From: Chamaelirium japonicum
Lineage: Eukaryota > Streptophyta > Magnoliopsida > Liliales > Melanthiaceae
Direction: 5' to 3'
Assembly: GCA_947650365.1 (NCBI GenBank)
Contig: OX393555.1
Span: 83,953,995 to 84,017,994 of the forward strand
DNA length: 64,000 nucleotides
Below the pieces are notes generated by a model, which saw only the letters and a program-made list of their open reading frames with translations, made no database searches and was not told where the DNA came from. Positions 12,939-26,554 of the stretch are shown one piece after another. Numbering within the stretch: the first letter of the stretch is position 1; each line of letters starts with the position of its first letter. A program made the position numbers and the translations under genes.

Positions 12939-12941
12939 AAT
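12909..12941 (-). repeat. L33 spacer, orientation A
   Basis: Same loop as at 237. The arms extend through TTACTC/GAGTAAG and ATTTC/GAAATA on both sides before the right arm is cut by the deletion joint GAAATACGTACC near 12978. Confidence 0.88.
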
Positions 12942-15288
12942 GGATTATACGAATGAGTAAGAATGGATCGTACGAATGAAATACGTACCAATGAATTAGA
13001 ATGGATCGTACGAATGAACTAGAATGGATCGTACGAATTAAATAGAATAGATTGTACGAATGAATTAGAATGGATTCGTACGAATGAATTAGAATGGATA
13101 CATTCGTGCGAATGAATTAGAATGGATACATTCGTGCGAAAGAATTAGAATAGATCGTATGAATGAATTAGAATGGATCCTATGAATGAATTAGAATGGA
13201 TCGTGCGAATGAATTAGAATGGATCGTATGAATGAATTAGAATAGATCGTACGAATGAATTAGAATCGATCGTACGAAGGATTTAGAATGGATCGTACGA
13301 ATGAATTAGAATGGATATATTCGTGCAAATGAATTAGAATGGATCGTACGAATGAATTAGAATGGATCGTACGAATGAATTAGAATGGATCTTACGAATG
13401 AATTAGAATGGATCGTACGAATGAATAAGAATGGATCGTACGAATGAATTTGAATGGATACATTCGTGCGAATGAATTAGAATGGATCATACGAATGAAT
13501 TAGAATGGATCAAATGAATGAATTAGAATGGTTACATTCATGCGAATGAATTAGAATGGATCGTACGAATGGATTAGAATGGATCGTACGAATGGATTAG
13601 AATGGATACATTCAAGCGAATGAATTAGAATGGATCGTACGAATGAATTAGAATGGATCGTACGAATGGATTAGAATGGATCCTACGAATGGATTAGAAT
13701 GGATACCTTTGTGCATATGAATTAGAATGGATCGTACGAATGAATTAGAATGGATCATATTAATGAATTAGAATGGATACATTCGTTCGAATGAATTAGA
13801 ATGGATCGTACGAATGAATTAGAATGGATCGTACGAATGAATTAGAATGGATCTTACGAATGAATTAGAATGGATCGTAGGAATGAATTAGAATAGCTTA
13901 TACGAATGAATTAGAATGAATCGTATGAATGAATTAGAATGGTTACATTCGTGCAAATGAATTAGAATAGATCGTACGAATGAATTTGAATGGATCGTAC
14001 GAATAAATTAGAATGGATCGTGGGAATAAATTAGAATGGATCGTACGAATGAATTAGAATGGATCCACCGAATGAGTTAGAATGGATCATACGAATGAAT
14101 TAGAATGGATTGTACGAATGAATTAGAATGGATTGTGCGAATGAATTAGAATGGATCGTATGAATGAATAAGAATGGATAAAATAGAATGGATCGTATGA
14201 ATGAATTAGAATAGATACATTCGTGTGAATGAATTAGAATGGATCGTATGAATGAATTAGAATAGATTTTGTGAATGAATTAGAACTGATCGTACGAATG
14301 AATTAGAATGGATACATTCGTGCGAATGAATTAGAATGGATTGTATGAATGAATTAGAATGGATCGTACGAATGAACTAGAATGGATACATTCGTGCGAA
14401 TGAATTAGAATGGATCATACGAATGAATTAGAATGGATCTTACGAATGAATTAGAATGGATCGTACGAATGAATTAGAATGGATCGTACGAATGAATTAG
14501 AATGGACACATTCGTGCGAATGAATTAGAATGGATCGGACGAATGAATTAGAATGGATCGTACGAACGAATTAGAATGGATCGTACGAATGGATCGTATG
14601 AATAAATTAGAATGGATACATTCGTCCGAATGAATTAGAATGGATCATACGAATGAGTAAGAATGGATCGTACGAATGAAATAGAATAGATTGTACGAAT
14701 GAATTAGAATGGATCCTACGAATGAATTAGAATGGATCGTGTGAAAGAATTAGAATGGATCGTACGAAGAAATTAGAATGGATCGTACGAATGAATTAGA
14801 ATGGATCGTATGAGTGAATTAGAATGGATAGTGCGAATGAATTAGAATGGATCGTATGAATGAATTAGAATGGATCGTGTGAATGAATTCGAATGGATCG
14901 TACGAATGAGTAAGAATGGATCAAACGAATGAAATAGAATGGATCGTACGAATGAATTAGAATAGATTGTACGAATGAATTAGAATGGATCCTACGAATG
15001 AATTAGAATAGATCGTGTGAAAGAATTAGAATGGATTGTATGAATGAATTAGAATGGATTGTATGAATGAATTAGAATGGATCCTATGAATGAATTAGAA
15101 TGGATCGTGCGAATGAATTAGAATGGATCGTACAAATGAATTAGAATGGATCGTGCTAATGAATTAGAATTGATCGAACGAATGAATTAGCATGGATCGT
15201 GCTAATGAATTAGAATGGAACGTACGAGTGAATTAGAATGGATCGTGTGAAAGAATAAGAATGGATTGTATGAATGAATTAGAATGAA
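12939..15288 (+). repeat. plus block, 2.35 kb
   Basis: Q cassette, TAGCTTATACG, CGTGGG, CCACCG, GGATAAAATAG, a K run (14605-14760) and GTGCTAATG runs in order. Counterpart 26895-29387 is 143 bp longer. Confidence 0.94.
13508..13765 (+). repeat. Q cassette, plus orientation
   Basis: Full order from CAAATG through TTACATTCATGCG, two GTACGAATGG, a 28-mer reading ACATTCAAGCG, CCTACGAATGG, ACCTTTGTGCATATG to CATATTAATG. Confidence 0.85.
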
Positions 15289-15572
15289 TTCGTACGATCT
15301 ATTCGAATTCATTCGTACGATCCATTCTAATTCATTCGTACGATCCATTCTAATTCATTCGTCCGATCCATTCTAATTCATTCGCACGAATGTATATATT
15401 CTAATTAATTCGTACGATCCATTCTAATTCATTCGTACGATCCATTCTAATTCATTCGTAAGATCCATTCTAATTCATTCGTACGATCCATTCTAATTCA
15501 TTCGCACGAATGTATCCATTCTAGTTCTTTCGTTCGATCCATTCTAATTCATTCATACAATCCATTCTAATT
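15289..15572 (-). repeat. minus block, 284 bp
   Basis: Shortened by 235 bp against 29388-29906; the mirrored K arm is missing. Ends on an inverted pair CCATTCTAAT / ATTAGAATGG around TC. Confidence 0.92.
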
Positions 15573-15653
15573 CATTAGAATGGATCGTGCGAATGAATTA
15601 GAATGGATCGTACGAATGAATTAGAATAGATTGTATGAATGAATTAGAATGAA
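15573..15653 (+). repeat. plus block, 81 bp
   Basis: A three-monomer plus island in minus DNA: CGTGCG, CGTACG, ATTGTATG. Also at 29907-29987 and 32015-32095 with the same length. Confidence 0.92.
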
Positions 15654-15710
15654 TTCGTACGATCCATTCGAATTCATTCGCACGATCCATTCTAATTCAT
15701 TCATACGATC
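15652..15710 (-). repeat. L59 spacer, orientation B (flipped)
   Basis: Exact reverse-complement form. Left flank is the 81-bp plus block 15573-15653 ending in ATTGTATG; right flank is CATACAATCC, CTTTCAGACG, CGTAGG, then the ATTTC/TGACTC monomers. Confidence 0.88.
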
Positions 15711-17630
15711 CATTCTAGTTCATTCATACAATCCATTCTAATTCTTTCAGACGATCCATTCTAATTCATTCGTAGGATCCATTCTAATTCATTCGTACAA
15801 TCTATTCTATTTCATTCGTACGATCCATTCTGACTCATTGGTACGATCCATTCTAATTCATTCCATTCTAATCCATTCGCTCGAATGTAACCATTCTAAT
15901 CCATTCGTACGATCCATTCTAATTCATTCGCATGAATGTAACCATTCTAATTCATTCATACGATCCATTCTAATTCATTCGTACGATCCATTCTAATTCA
16001 TTCGTACGATCCAATCTAATTCATTCGTACGATCCATTCTAATTCATTTGCACGAATGTATCCATTCTAATTCATTCATATGATCCATGCTAATTCATTC
16101 ATACAATCCATTCTAATTCTTTCACACGATCCATTCTAATTCATTCGTACGATCCATTCTAATTCATTCATACAATCCATTCTAATTCATTCGCACGAAT
16201 GTATCCATTTTAATTCATTCATACGATCCATTCTAATTTATTTGTACGATCCATTCGAATTCCTTCGTAAGATCCATTCTAATTCATTCGTACGATCCAT
16301 TCTAATTCATTCGTACGATCCATTCTAATTCATTCGCACGAATGTATCCATTCTAGTTCATTCGTACGATCCATTCTAATTCATTCGTACGATACATTCT
16401 AATCCATTCGTACGATCCATTCTAATCCATTCGTACGATCCATTCTAATTCATTCATATGATCCATTCTAATTCATTCATACAATCCATTCTAATTCTTT
16501 AACACGATCCATTCTAATTCATTCGTAGGATCCATTCTAATTTATTCATACAATCTATTCAATTTCATTCGTACGATCCATTCTTACTCATTTGTCTGAT
16601 CCATTCTAATTCATTCGGACGAATGTATCCATTCTAATTTATTCGTACGATCCATTCTAATTCATTCGTACGATCCATTCTAATTCATTCGACGATCCAT
16701 TCTTACTCATTCGTATGATCCATTCTACTTCATTCGTACGATCCATTCTAATTTATTCGTACGATCGATTCTAATTCATTCGCACAATCCATTCTAATTT
16801 ATTCGTACGATCCATTCTAATTCATTCGTACGATCCATTCTAATTCATTCGTACGATCCATTCTAATTCATTCGGACGAATGTATCTATTCTAATTTATT
16901 CGTACGATCCATTCTAATTCATTCATTTGATCCATTCTAATTCATTTGTACGATCCATTCTAATTCATTCGTCCGATCCATTCTAATTCATTCGTACGAA
17001 TGTATCCATTCTAATTCATTCGTACGATCCATTCTAATTCATTCGTACGATCCATTCTAATTCATTCGCACAAATGTATCCATTCTAGTTCATTCGTACG
17101 ATCCATTCTAATTCATTCGTACGATCCATTCTAATTCATTATCACGATCCATTCTAATTCATTCGTACGATCCATTCTAATTCATTCATACGATCCATTC
17201 TAATTCATTCGCACGAATGTATCCATTCTAATTCATTCATACGATCCATTCTACTTCATTCGTACTATTTGTTCTAATTCACTCATACGATCCATTCTAA
17301 TTCATTCATACGATCCATTCTAATTCATTTGCACGAATATATCCATTCTAATTCATTCGTACGATCCATTCTAATTCCTTCGTACGATCCATTCTAATTC
17401 CTTCGTACGATCCATTCTATTTCATTCGTATGATCCATTCTAATTAATTCGTACGATCCATTCTAATTCATTCGTATGATCCATTCTAATTCATTCGTAC
17501 GATCCATTCTTACTCATTCGTACGATCCATTCTAATTCATTCATACAATCCATTCTAATTCATTCCGTACGATCCATTCTAATTCATTCATACGATCTAT
17601 TCTTTCATACAATCCATTCTAATTCTTTCG
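15654..17630 (-). repeat. minus block, 1,977 bp
   Basis: Same length as 32096-34072. Includes truncated monomers at ATTCCATTCTAATCC (near 15860) and ATTCGACGATCC (near 16687). Ends on TTTCGTGCGAA. Confidence 0.94.
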
Positions 17631-18017
17631 TGCGAATGAATTAGAATGGATACCATTGTGCATATGAATTAGAATGGATCGTACGAATGAATTAGAATGG
17701 ATCATATTAATGAATTAGAATGAATCGTACGAATGAATTAGAATGGATACATTCGGGCGAATGAATTAAAATGGATCGTGCGAATCAATTAGACTGGATC
17801 GTGCGAATGAATAAGAATAGATCATACGAATGAATCAGAATGGATCGTACGAATTAATTAGAATGGGTACATTCGTGCGAATGAATTAGAATGGATTGTA
17901 TGAATGAATTAGAATGGATCATACGAATGAATTAGAATGGATCATACGAATTAATTAGAATGGATCATACGAATGAATTAGAATGGATCGTACGAATGAA
18001 TTAGAATGGATCGTACG

Positions 18018-18420
18018 AATGAATTAGAATGGATCGTGCGAATGAATAAGAATGGATCGTGCGAATGAATTAGAATGGATCGTGCGAAAGAATTAGAATG
18101 GATCGTACGAATGAATTAGAATGGATCGTGCGAATGAATTAGAATGGATCGTACGAATGAATTAGAGTAGATACAATTGTGCGAATGAATTAGAATGGAT
18201 CGTACGAATGAATTAGAATGGATCGTATGAATGAATTAGAATGGATCGTACGAATGAATTAGAATGGATCGTGCGAATGAATTAGAATGGATCGTACGAA
18301 TGAATTAGAATGGATCGTACGAATGAACTAGAATGGATACATTCGTGCGAATGAATTAGAATGGATCGTACGAATGAATTAGAATGGATCGTACGAATGG
18401 ATTAGAATGGATCGTACGAA
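18018..18420 (+). repeat. 498-bp-spaced duplication, copy 1
   Basis: Markers GAATAAG (18041), ATACAATTGTGCG (18171), GAACTAG (18321) and GTACGAATGG (18391) recur exactly 498 bp downstream. 498 equals eighteen 23-mers plus three 28-mers. Confidence 0.85.
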
Positions 18421-18515
18421 TGAATTAGAATGGATACAATTGTGCGAATCAATTTGAATGGATCGTACGAATGAATTAGAATGGATCGTATGAATGAATT
18501 AGAATGGATCGTACG

Positions 18516-18918
18516 AATGAATTAGAATGGATCGTGCGAATGAATAAGAATGGATCGTGCGAATGAATTAGAATGGATCGTGCGAAAGAATTAGAATGGA
18601 TCGTACGAATGAATTAGAATGGATCGTGCGAATGAATTAGAATGGATCGTACGAATGAATTAGATTAGATACAATTGTGCGAATGAATTAGAATGGATCG
18701 TACGAATGAATTAGAATGGATCGTATGAATGAATTAGAATGGATCGTACGAATGAATTAGAATGGATCGTGCGAATGAATTAGAATGGATCGTACGAATG
18801 AATTAGAATGGATCGTACGAATGAACTAGAATGGATACATTCGTGCGAATGAATTAGAATGGATCGTACGAATGAATTAGAATGGATCGTACGAATGGAT
18901 TAGAATGGATCATACGAA
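18516..18918 (+). repeat. 498-bp-spaced duplication, copy 2
   Basis: Copy of 18018-18420. In 16-kb copy 2 the corresponding stretch (34.4-34.9 kb) is essentially single, has lost isolated bases (near 34671 and 34797) and reads ACATTTGTGCG where this copy reads ACAATTGTGCG. Confidence 0.83.
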
Positions 18919-19341
18919 TGAATTAGAATGGATCGTGCGAATGAATTAGAATGGATCAAACGAATGAATTAGAATGGATATATTCGAGCGAATGAATTAG
19001 AATAGATCGTAGGAATGAATTAGAATGGATCATATGAATGAATTACAATGGATCGTACGAATGAATTAGAATGGATCGTACGAATGAATTAGAATGGATC
19101 GTGTGAATGTATTAGAATGGATACATTCATGCGAATGAATTAGAATGGATCGTACGAATGGATTAGAATGGATCGTACGAATGAATTAGAATGGATACAT
19201 TTGTGCGAATGGATTAGAATGGATCGTACGAATGAATTAGAATGGATCGTATGAATGAATTAGAATGGATACATTCGTGCGAATGAATTAGAATGGATCG
19301 AACGAATGAAGTAGAATAGATCGTACGAATGAATTAGAATG

Positions 19342-19630
19342 GATCAAATGAATGAATTAGAATGGTTACATTCATGCGAATGAATTAGAATGGATCGTAC
19401 GAATGGATTAGAATGGATCGTACGAATGGATTAGAATGGATACATTCGAGCGAATGAATTAGAATGGATCGTACGAATGAATTAGAATGGATCGTACGTT
19501 TGGATTAGAATGGATTATACGAATGGATTAGAATGGATACCTTTGTGCATATGAATTAGAATGGATCGTACGAAAGAATTAGAATGGATCGTACGAATGA
19601 ATTAGAATGGATCATATTAATGAATTAGAA
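19342..19630 (+). repeat. Q cassette, plus orientation
   Basis: Full order; the CCTACG monomer reads TTATACG here and one extra CGTACGAAAG monomer precedes CATATTAATG. Confidence 0.85.
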
Positions 19631-19909
19631 TGGATCGTACGAATGAATTAGAATGGATCGTACGAATGAATTAGAATGGAACGTACGAAGGAATTAGAAT
19701 GAATCGTACGAATGAATTAGAATGGATCGTACGAATGAATTAGAATAGATCGTACGAATGAATTAGAATGGATATATTCGTACGAATGAATTAGAATGGA
19801 TATATTCATGCAAATGAATTAGAATGGATCGTATGAATGAATTAGAATGCATTGTATGAATGAATTAGAATGAATCGTATGAATGAATTAGAATGGATCG
19901 TGCGAATGA

Positions 19910-19939
19910 ATTCGAATGGATCGCATGATCCATTCGAAT
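19910..19939. repeat. micro-hairpin, 13-bp arms, 4-base loop
   Basis: Perfect arms ATTCGAATGGATC (19910-19922) and GATCCATTCGAAT (19927-19939) around GCAT, followed by a truncated monomer (AGAATGG). A 13-bp inverted scrap inside an otherwise plus block. Confidence 0.93.
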
Positions 19940-20684
19940 AGAATGGATCGTATGAATGAATTAGAATGGATCGGGCGAATGAATTAGAATGGATTGTAGG
20001 AATGAATTAGAATGGATCGTATGAATGAATTAGAATGGATCGTATGAATGATTTAGATTGGATCGTGCGAATGAATTAGAATGGATCGTACGAATGAATT
20101 AGAATGGATCGTACGAATGAATTAGAATGGATCATACGAATGAATTAGAATGGATCGTACGAATGAATTAGAATGGATCATACGAATGAATAGAAATAGA
20201 TTGTACGAATGAATTAGAATGGATCGTACGAAGGAATTAGAATTGATCGTACGAATGAATTAGAATGGATCGGACGAATGAATTAGAATGGATCGTACGA
20301 ATGAATTAGAATGGATCAAATGAATGATTTAGAATGGTTACATTCATGCGAATGAATTAGATTGGATCGTAGGATCGTATGAATGAATTAGAATGGATCG
20401 TGCGAAAGAATTAGAATAGATCATATGAATGAATTAGAATGGATCGTACGAAGGAATTAGAATGGATCATACGAATGAATTAGAATGGATATTTTCGTGC
20501 AAATGAATTAGAATGGATCGTATGAATGTATTAGAATGGATCGTACGAATGAATTAGAATGGATTCGTACGAATGAATTAGAATGGATACATTTGTGCGA
20601 ATGAATTAGAATGTATCGTACTAATGAGTAAGAATGGATCGTGTGAAAGAATTAGAATGGATTGTATGAATGAATTAGAATGAA

Positions 20685-20735
20685 TTCGTTCGATCAATTC
20701 TAATTCATTAGCACGATCCATTCTAATTCATTAGT
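20685..20735 (-). repeat. minus island, 51 bp
   Basis: Two mirrored monomers (TTCGATCAATTC, TTAGCACGATCC) between GAATTC and TTAGTACGAA axes. Counterpart 36856-36906 has the same length. Confidence 0.9.
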
Positions 20736-21197
20736 ACGAATGAATTAGAATGGATCATATTAATGAATTAGAATGGATCGTACGAATGAATTAGAATGGA
20801 TCTTACAAATGAATTAGAATAGATCGTACGAATGAATTAGAATGGATCATACGAATTAACTAGAATGGATCGTACGAATGAATTAGAATGGATCATACGA
20901 ATGAATTAGAATGGATCGTACGAATGAAATAGAATGGATCGTGTGAAAGAATTAGAATGGATTGTATGAATGAATTAGAATGGATCGTATGAATGGATCG
21001 TACGAATGGAATGGATACATTCGTGCGAATGAATTAGAATGGATCGTACGAATGAATTAGAATGGATCATACGAATGAGTAAGAATGGATCGTACGAATG
21101 AATTAGAATGGATCGTACGAATGAATTAGAATGGATCGTACGAATAAATTAGAATGGATACATTTGTCCGAATGAATTAGAATGGATCATACGAATG
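20736..21197 (+). repeat. plus block, 462 bp
   Basis: CATATTAATG, GAAATAG, GTGTGAAAG, then a joint CGTATGAATGGATCG. 23 bp longer than 36907-37345. Ends on GAATGCATTC. Confidence 0.92.
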
Positions 21198-22085
21198 CAT
21201 TCTAATTCCTTCGTACGATCCATTCTAATTCCTTCGTACGATCCATTCTATTTCATTCGTATGATCCATTCTAATTCCTTCGTACGATCCATTCTAATTC
21301 CTTCGTATCCATTCTAATTCACTCATTCGATCCATTCTAATTCATTCGCTTAAATGTAACCATTCTAATTCAGTCATTTGATCCATTCTAATTCATTCGT
21401 ACGATCCATTCTAATTCATTCGTACGATACATTGTAATTCATTCATACAATCCATTTAGATTCATTCGCACAAATGTATCCATTCAAATTCATTCGTACG
21501 ATCCAGTCTAATTCATTCGTACGATCCATTCTAATTCATTTGCACGAATATATCAATTCTAATTCTTTCGTATGATGCATTCTAATTCATTCGCACGATC
21601 CATTCTAATTCATTCGTACGATCCATTCTAATTCATTCGCACGAATGTATCCATTCTAATTCATTCGTACAATTCATTCTATTTCATTCGTACGATCCAT
21701 TCTTACTCATTCGTATGATCCATTCTAATTCATTCGTATGATCCATTCTAATTCATTCGTACGATCCATTCTAATTCATTCGTACGATCCATTCTAATTC
21801 ATTCGCACGATCCATTCTAATTCATTCATACGATCCATTCTAATTCATTCATACGATCCATTCTAATTCATTCCTATAATCCATTCTAATTCATTCGCCC
21901 GATCCATTCTAATTCATTCATACGATCCATTCTATTCGACCATGTGATCCATTCGAATTCATTCGCACGATCCATTCTAATTCATTCATACGATCCATTC
22001 TAATTCATTCATACAATGCATTCTAATTCTTTCACACGATCCATTCTAATTCATTCGTACGATCCATTCTAATTCATTAATATGA
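21198..22085 (-). repeat. minus block, 888 bp
   Basis: CCTTCG run, AATGTAACC/CATTTGATCC pair, TTTAGATTC monomer, then the decayed micro-hairpin. Ends on GATC at 22084-22087. Confidence 0.93.
21933..21957. repeat. decayed micro-hairpin
   Basis: Counterpart of 38082-38111 in 16-kb copy 1. The left arm reads ATTCGACCATG and is five bases short, so the hairpin is lost; the right arm GTGATCCATTCGAAT is intact. The five-base loss accounts for the offset change from 16,148 to 16,153 between the two units. Confidence 0.85.
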
Positions 22086-22849
22086 TCGTACGAATGAATT
22101 AGAATGGATCATACGAATGAATTAGAATGGATACATTTGTGCGAATGAATTAGAATGGATCGTACGAATGAATTAAAATGGATCGTATGAATGAGTTAGA
22201 ATGGATCATACGAATGAATTAGAATGGATCGTGCGAATGAATTAGAATGGATCGTACGAATGAATTAGAATGGATCGTACGAATGAATTAGAATGGATCA
22301 TATTAATGAATTAGAATGGATCGTACGAATGAATTAGAATGGATCATACTAATAAATTAGAATGGATAGATACGTCCGAATGAATTAGAATGGATCATAC
22401 GAATGAGTAAGAATGGATCGTACGAATGAAATAAAATAGATTATACGAATGAATTAGAATGGATCCTACGAATGAATTAGAATAGATCGTGTGAAAGAAT
22501 GTATCGTACGAATGAATTAGAATGGATCGTACGAATGAGTAAGAATGGATCGTACGAATGAATTAGAATGGAATAGAATAGATTGTACGAATGAATTAGA
22601 ATGGATCGTACGAATTAATTAGAATGGATCATACGAATGAATTAGAATGGATCGTACGAATGAATTAGAATGGATCGTACGAATGAATTAGAATGGATCG
22701 TACGAATGAATTAGAATGGATACATTTGTGCTAATGAATTAGAATTGATCGTACGAATGGATTAGAATGGATCGTACGAATGGATTAGAATGGATACATT
22801 CGTGCAAATGAATTAGAATGGATTGTATGAATGAATTAGAATGGATCGT
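22086..22849 (+). repeat. plus block, 764 bp
   Basis: Same length as 38239-39002. Contains truncated joints GAAAGAATGTATCG (near 22495) and GGAATAGAATAG (near 22570). Ends on GATCGTACGATC. Confidence 0.93.
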
Positions 22850-23245
22850 ACGATCTATTCGAATTCATTCGCATGATCCATTCTAATTCATTCATACGAT
22901 CCATTCTAATTCATTAATACAATCCATTCTAATACTTTCACACGATCCATTCTAATTCATTCGTAGGATCCATTCAAATTCATTCGTACAATCTATTCTA
23001 TTTCATTCGTACGATCCATTCTTACTCATTCGTATGATCCATTCTAATTTATTCGGACGAATGTATCCATTCTAATTTATTCGTACGATCCATTATAATT
23101 CATTCGTCTGATCCATTCTAATTCATTCGTACGATCCATTCTTACTCATTCGTATGATCCATTCTAATTCATTCGTACGATCCATTCTAATTCATTCGTA
23201 CGATCCATTCTAATTCATTCGCACAATCTGTTCTAATTCATTCGT
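22850..23245 (-). repeat. minus block, 396 bp
   Basis: Opens with a spacer resembling flipped L59 but starting GATCGTACGATC, then mirrored K. Same length as 39003-39398. Confidence 0.92.
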
Positions 23246-23437
23246 ATGAATGAATTAGAATGGATCGTACGAATGAATTAGAATGGATCATACGAATGAA
23301 TTAGAATGGATCATACGAATAAGTAAGAATGGATCGTACGAATAAAATAGAATGGATTGTACGAATGAATTAGAATGGATACATTCATGCGAATGAATTA
23401 GAATGGATCGGATGATTGAATTAGAATAGATCGTATG
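23246..23437 (+). repeat. plus block, 192 bp
   Basis: GAATAAGTAAG (variant of GAGTAAG), AAAATAG, ATTGTACG and a TTCATGCG 28-mer. Counterpart 39399-39590 is the same length. Switch at CGTATGATTCATTC. Confidence 0.91.
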
Positions 23438-24111
23438 ATTCATTCTAATTCATTCGTACGATCCATTCTAATACATTCGTACGATTCATGCTAATTCATT
23501 CGCATGATCCATTCTAATTCATTCATACGATCCATTCTTATTCATTCATACGATCCATTCTAATTCATTCGCACAATCCATTCTAATTCATTCGTACAAT
23601 CCATTCTAATTCATTCGTATGATCCATTCTAACTCATTCGGTGGATCCATTCTAATTCATTCGTACGATCTATTCTAATTCATTCCCACGATCCATTCTA
23701 ATTTATTCGTACGATCCATTCTAATTCATTCGTACGATCTATTCTAATTCATTCGCACGAATGTAACCATTCTAATTCATTCATACGATTCATTCTAATT
23801 AATTCGTATGAGCTATTCTAATTCATTCGTACGATCCATTCTAATTCATTCGTACGATCCATTGTAATTCATTCATACAATCCATTTAGATTCATTCGCA
23901 CAAATGTATCCATTCAAATTCATTCGTACGATCCAGTCTAATTCATTCGTACGATCCATTCTAATTCCTTCGTACGATCCATTCTAATTCATTCGTACGA
24001 TCCATTCTAATTCATTCGTACGATCCATTCTAATTCCTTCGTACGATCCATTCTAATTCATTCGTACGATCCATTCTAATTCATTCGTACAATCTATTCT
24101 AATTCATTCGT
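23438..24111 (-). repeat. minus block, 674 bp
   Basis: CATTCGGTGGATCC (mirror of CCACCG), CATTCCCACG, TATGAGCTATTC. Copies at 39591-40287 and 41438-42134 are each 697 bp, one monomer longer. Confidence 0.93.
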
Positions 24112-25942
24112 ACGAATGGATACATTCGTGTGAATGAATTAGAATGGATCGTACGAATAAGTAAGAATGGATCGTACGAATGAAATAGAATGGATTGCAC
24201 GAATGAATTAGAATGGATCGTACGAATGAATTAGAATAGATCGTGTGAAAGAATTAGAATGGATTGTATGAATGAATTAGAATGGATCGTACGAATAAAT
24301 TAGAAAGGATCATACGAAGGAATTAGAATGGATCGTACGAATGAATTAGAATGGATCATACGAATGAATTAGAATAGATCGTATGAATGAAATAGAATGG
24401 ATCATACGAATGAGTAAGAATGGATCGTATGAATGAATTAGATTGGATACATTTGTGCGAATGAATTAGAATGGATCGTACAAATGAATTAGAATGGATC
24501 GTATGAATGAAATAGAATGGATCGTACGAATGAATAAGAATGGATCGTACGAATGAATTAGAATGGATCGTGCGAATGAATTAGAATGGATTGTACGAAT
24601 GAATTAGAATGGATCGTACTAATGAATTAGAATAGATCATACGAATGAATTAGAGTGGATCGTACGAAGGAATTAGAATGGATCGTACGAATGAATTAGA
24701 ATGTATCGTACGAATGAACTAGAATGGATACATTCGTGCGAATGAATTAGAATGGATCGTACGAATGAATTATAATGGATCGTACGAATGAATTAGAATG
24801 GATCTTACGAATGAATTAGAATGGATCGTATGAATGAATTAGAATGGATACATTCGTGCGAATGAATTAGAATGGATCGGACGAATGAATTAGAATGGAT
24901 CGTACGAATGAATTAGAATGGATCAAATGAATGAATTAGAATGGTTACATTCATGCGAATGAATTAGAATGGATCGTACGAATGGATTAGAATGGATCGT
25001 ACGAATGGATTAGAATGGATACATTCGTGCGAATGAATTAGAATGGATCATACGAATGAGTAAGAATGGATCGTACGAATGAAATAGAATGGATTGTACA
25101 AATGAATTAGAATGGATCCTGCGAATGAATTTGAATGGATCGTACGAATGAATTAGAATGGATCGTGCTAATGAATTAGAATTGATCGTACGAATGAAAT
25201 AGAATGGATTGTACGAATGATTTAGAATGGATCGTACGAATGAATTAGAATGGATCGTACGAATGATTTAGAATGGATATATTCGTGCGAATGAATTAGA
25301 ATGGATCATACGAATGAGTAAGAATGGATCGTACGAATGAAATAGAATGGATTGTACGAATGAATTAGAATGGATTCGTATGAATGAATTAGAATGGATA
25401 CATTCGTGCGAATGAATTAGAATGGATCGTACCAATGAGTAAGAATGGATCGTACGAATGAAATAGAATGGATTGTGTGAATGAATTAGAATGGATCGTA
25501 AGAATGAATTAGAATGGATCGTGTGAAAGAATTAGAATGGATTGTATGAATGAATTAGAATAGATCGTATGAATGAATTAGAATGGATCGTACGAATGAA
25601 TTAGAATGGACCGTACGAATGAATTAGAATGGATCGTACGAATGAATTAGAATGGATACATTTGTGCGAATAAATTAGAATAGATACATTCGTGCGAAAG
25701 AATTAGAATAGATCGTATGAATGAATTAGAATGGATCCTATGAATGAATTAGAATGGATCATGCGAATGAATTAGAATGGATCGTACGAATGAATTAGAA
25801 TTGATCGTGCTAATGAATTAGAATTGATCGAACGAATGAATTAGCATGGATCGTGCTCATGAATTAGAATGGAACGTACGAATGAATTAGAATGGATCGT
25901 GTAAAAGAATTAGAATGGATTGTATGAATGAATTAGAATGAA
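24112..25942 (+). repeat. plus block, 1.83 kb
   Basis: Carries the junction of the two 16-kb units near 24600: before it the sequence matches 40288-40766, after it 8931 onward, then 10.9 kb onward. Confidence 0.94.
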
Positions 25943-25999
25943 TTCGTATGATACATTCAAATTCATTCGCACGATCCATTCTAATTCATTCATACGATC
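25941..25999 (-). repeat. L59 spacer, orientation B (flipped)
   Basis: Copy-2 counterpart of 11962-12020 (offset 13,979). One further change (CATTCAAATTC) removes the second EcoRI-like GAATTC. Confidence 0.88.
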
Positions 26000-26524
26000 C
26001 ATTCTAATTCATTCATACAATCCATTCTAATTCTTTCACACGATCCATTCTAATTCATTCGTAGGATCCATTCTAATTCATTCGTACAATCTATTCTATT
26101 TCATTCGTACGATCCATTCTTACTCATTCGTATGATCCATTCTAATTCATTCGGACGAATGTATCCATTCTAATTTATTCGTACGATCCATTCTAATTCA
26201 TTCGTACGATCCATTCTAATTCATTTGTATGATCCATTCTAATTCATTCGTCCGATCCATTCTAATTCATTCGCACGAATGTATCCATTCTAATTCATTC
26301 GTACGATCCATTCTAATTCATTCGTACGATCCATTCTAATTCATTCGTACGATCCATTCTAATTCATTCGCACGAATGTATCGATTCTAGTTCATTCGTA
26401 CGATCCATTCTAATTCATTCGTACGATCCATTCTAATTCATTCGCACGATCCATTCTAATTCATTCGTAAAATCCATTCTATTTCATTCGTACGATCCAT
26501 TCTTACTCATTCGTATGATCCATT
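25943..26524 (-). repeat. minus block, 582 bp
   Basis: Counterpart of 11964-12568, one monomer shorter. Ends in the flipped L33. Confidence 0.94.
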
Positions 26525-26554
26525 ATGGATACATTCGTGCGAATGAATTAGAAC
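26522..26554 (+). repeat. L33 spacer, orientation B (flipped)
   Basis: Copy-2 counterpart of 12566-12598; the flip therefore predates the 16-kb duplication. Confidence 0.9.

Larger units (their letters stand above)
17631..20684 (+). repeat. plus block, 3.05 kb
   Basis: ACCATTGTGCATATG 28-mer first, then the 498-bp duplication, a Q cassette, the micro-hairpin at 19910 and a shortened GTAGGATCGTATG joint near 20370. Confidence 0.94.
8931..24590 (+). repeat. 16-kb higher-order unit, copy 1
   Basis: Copy 1 of a large tandem duplication. Strand switches at 11963, 12568, 12770, 12938, 15288, 15653, 17630, 20684, 21197, 22085, 22849, 23245, 23437 and 24111 all have counterparts in the same order in copy 2. 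The offset starts at 15,682 bp, falls to 13,979 (copy 2 lacks about 1.7 kb matching 9.1-10.8 kb) and rises to 16,176 bp by the end. Most steps are sums of 23 and 28. Confidence 0.85.
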
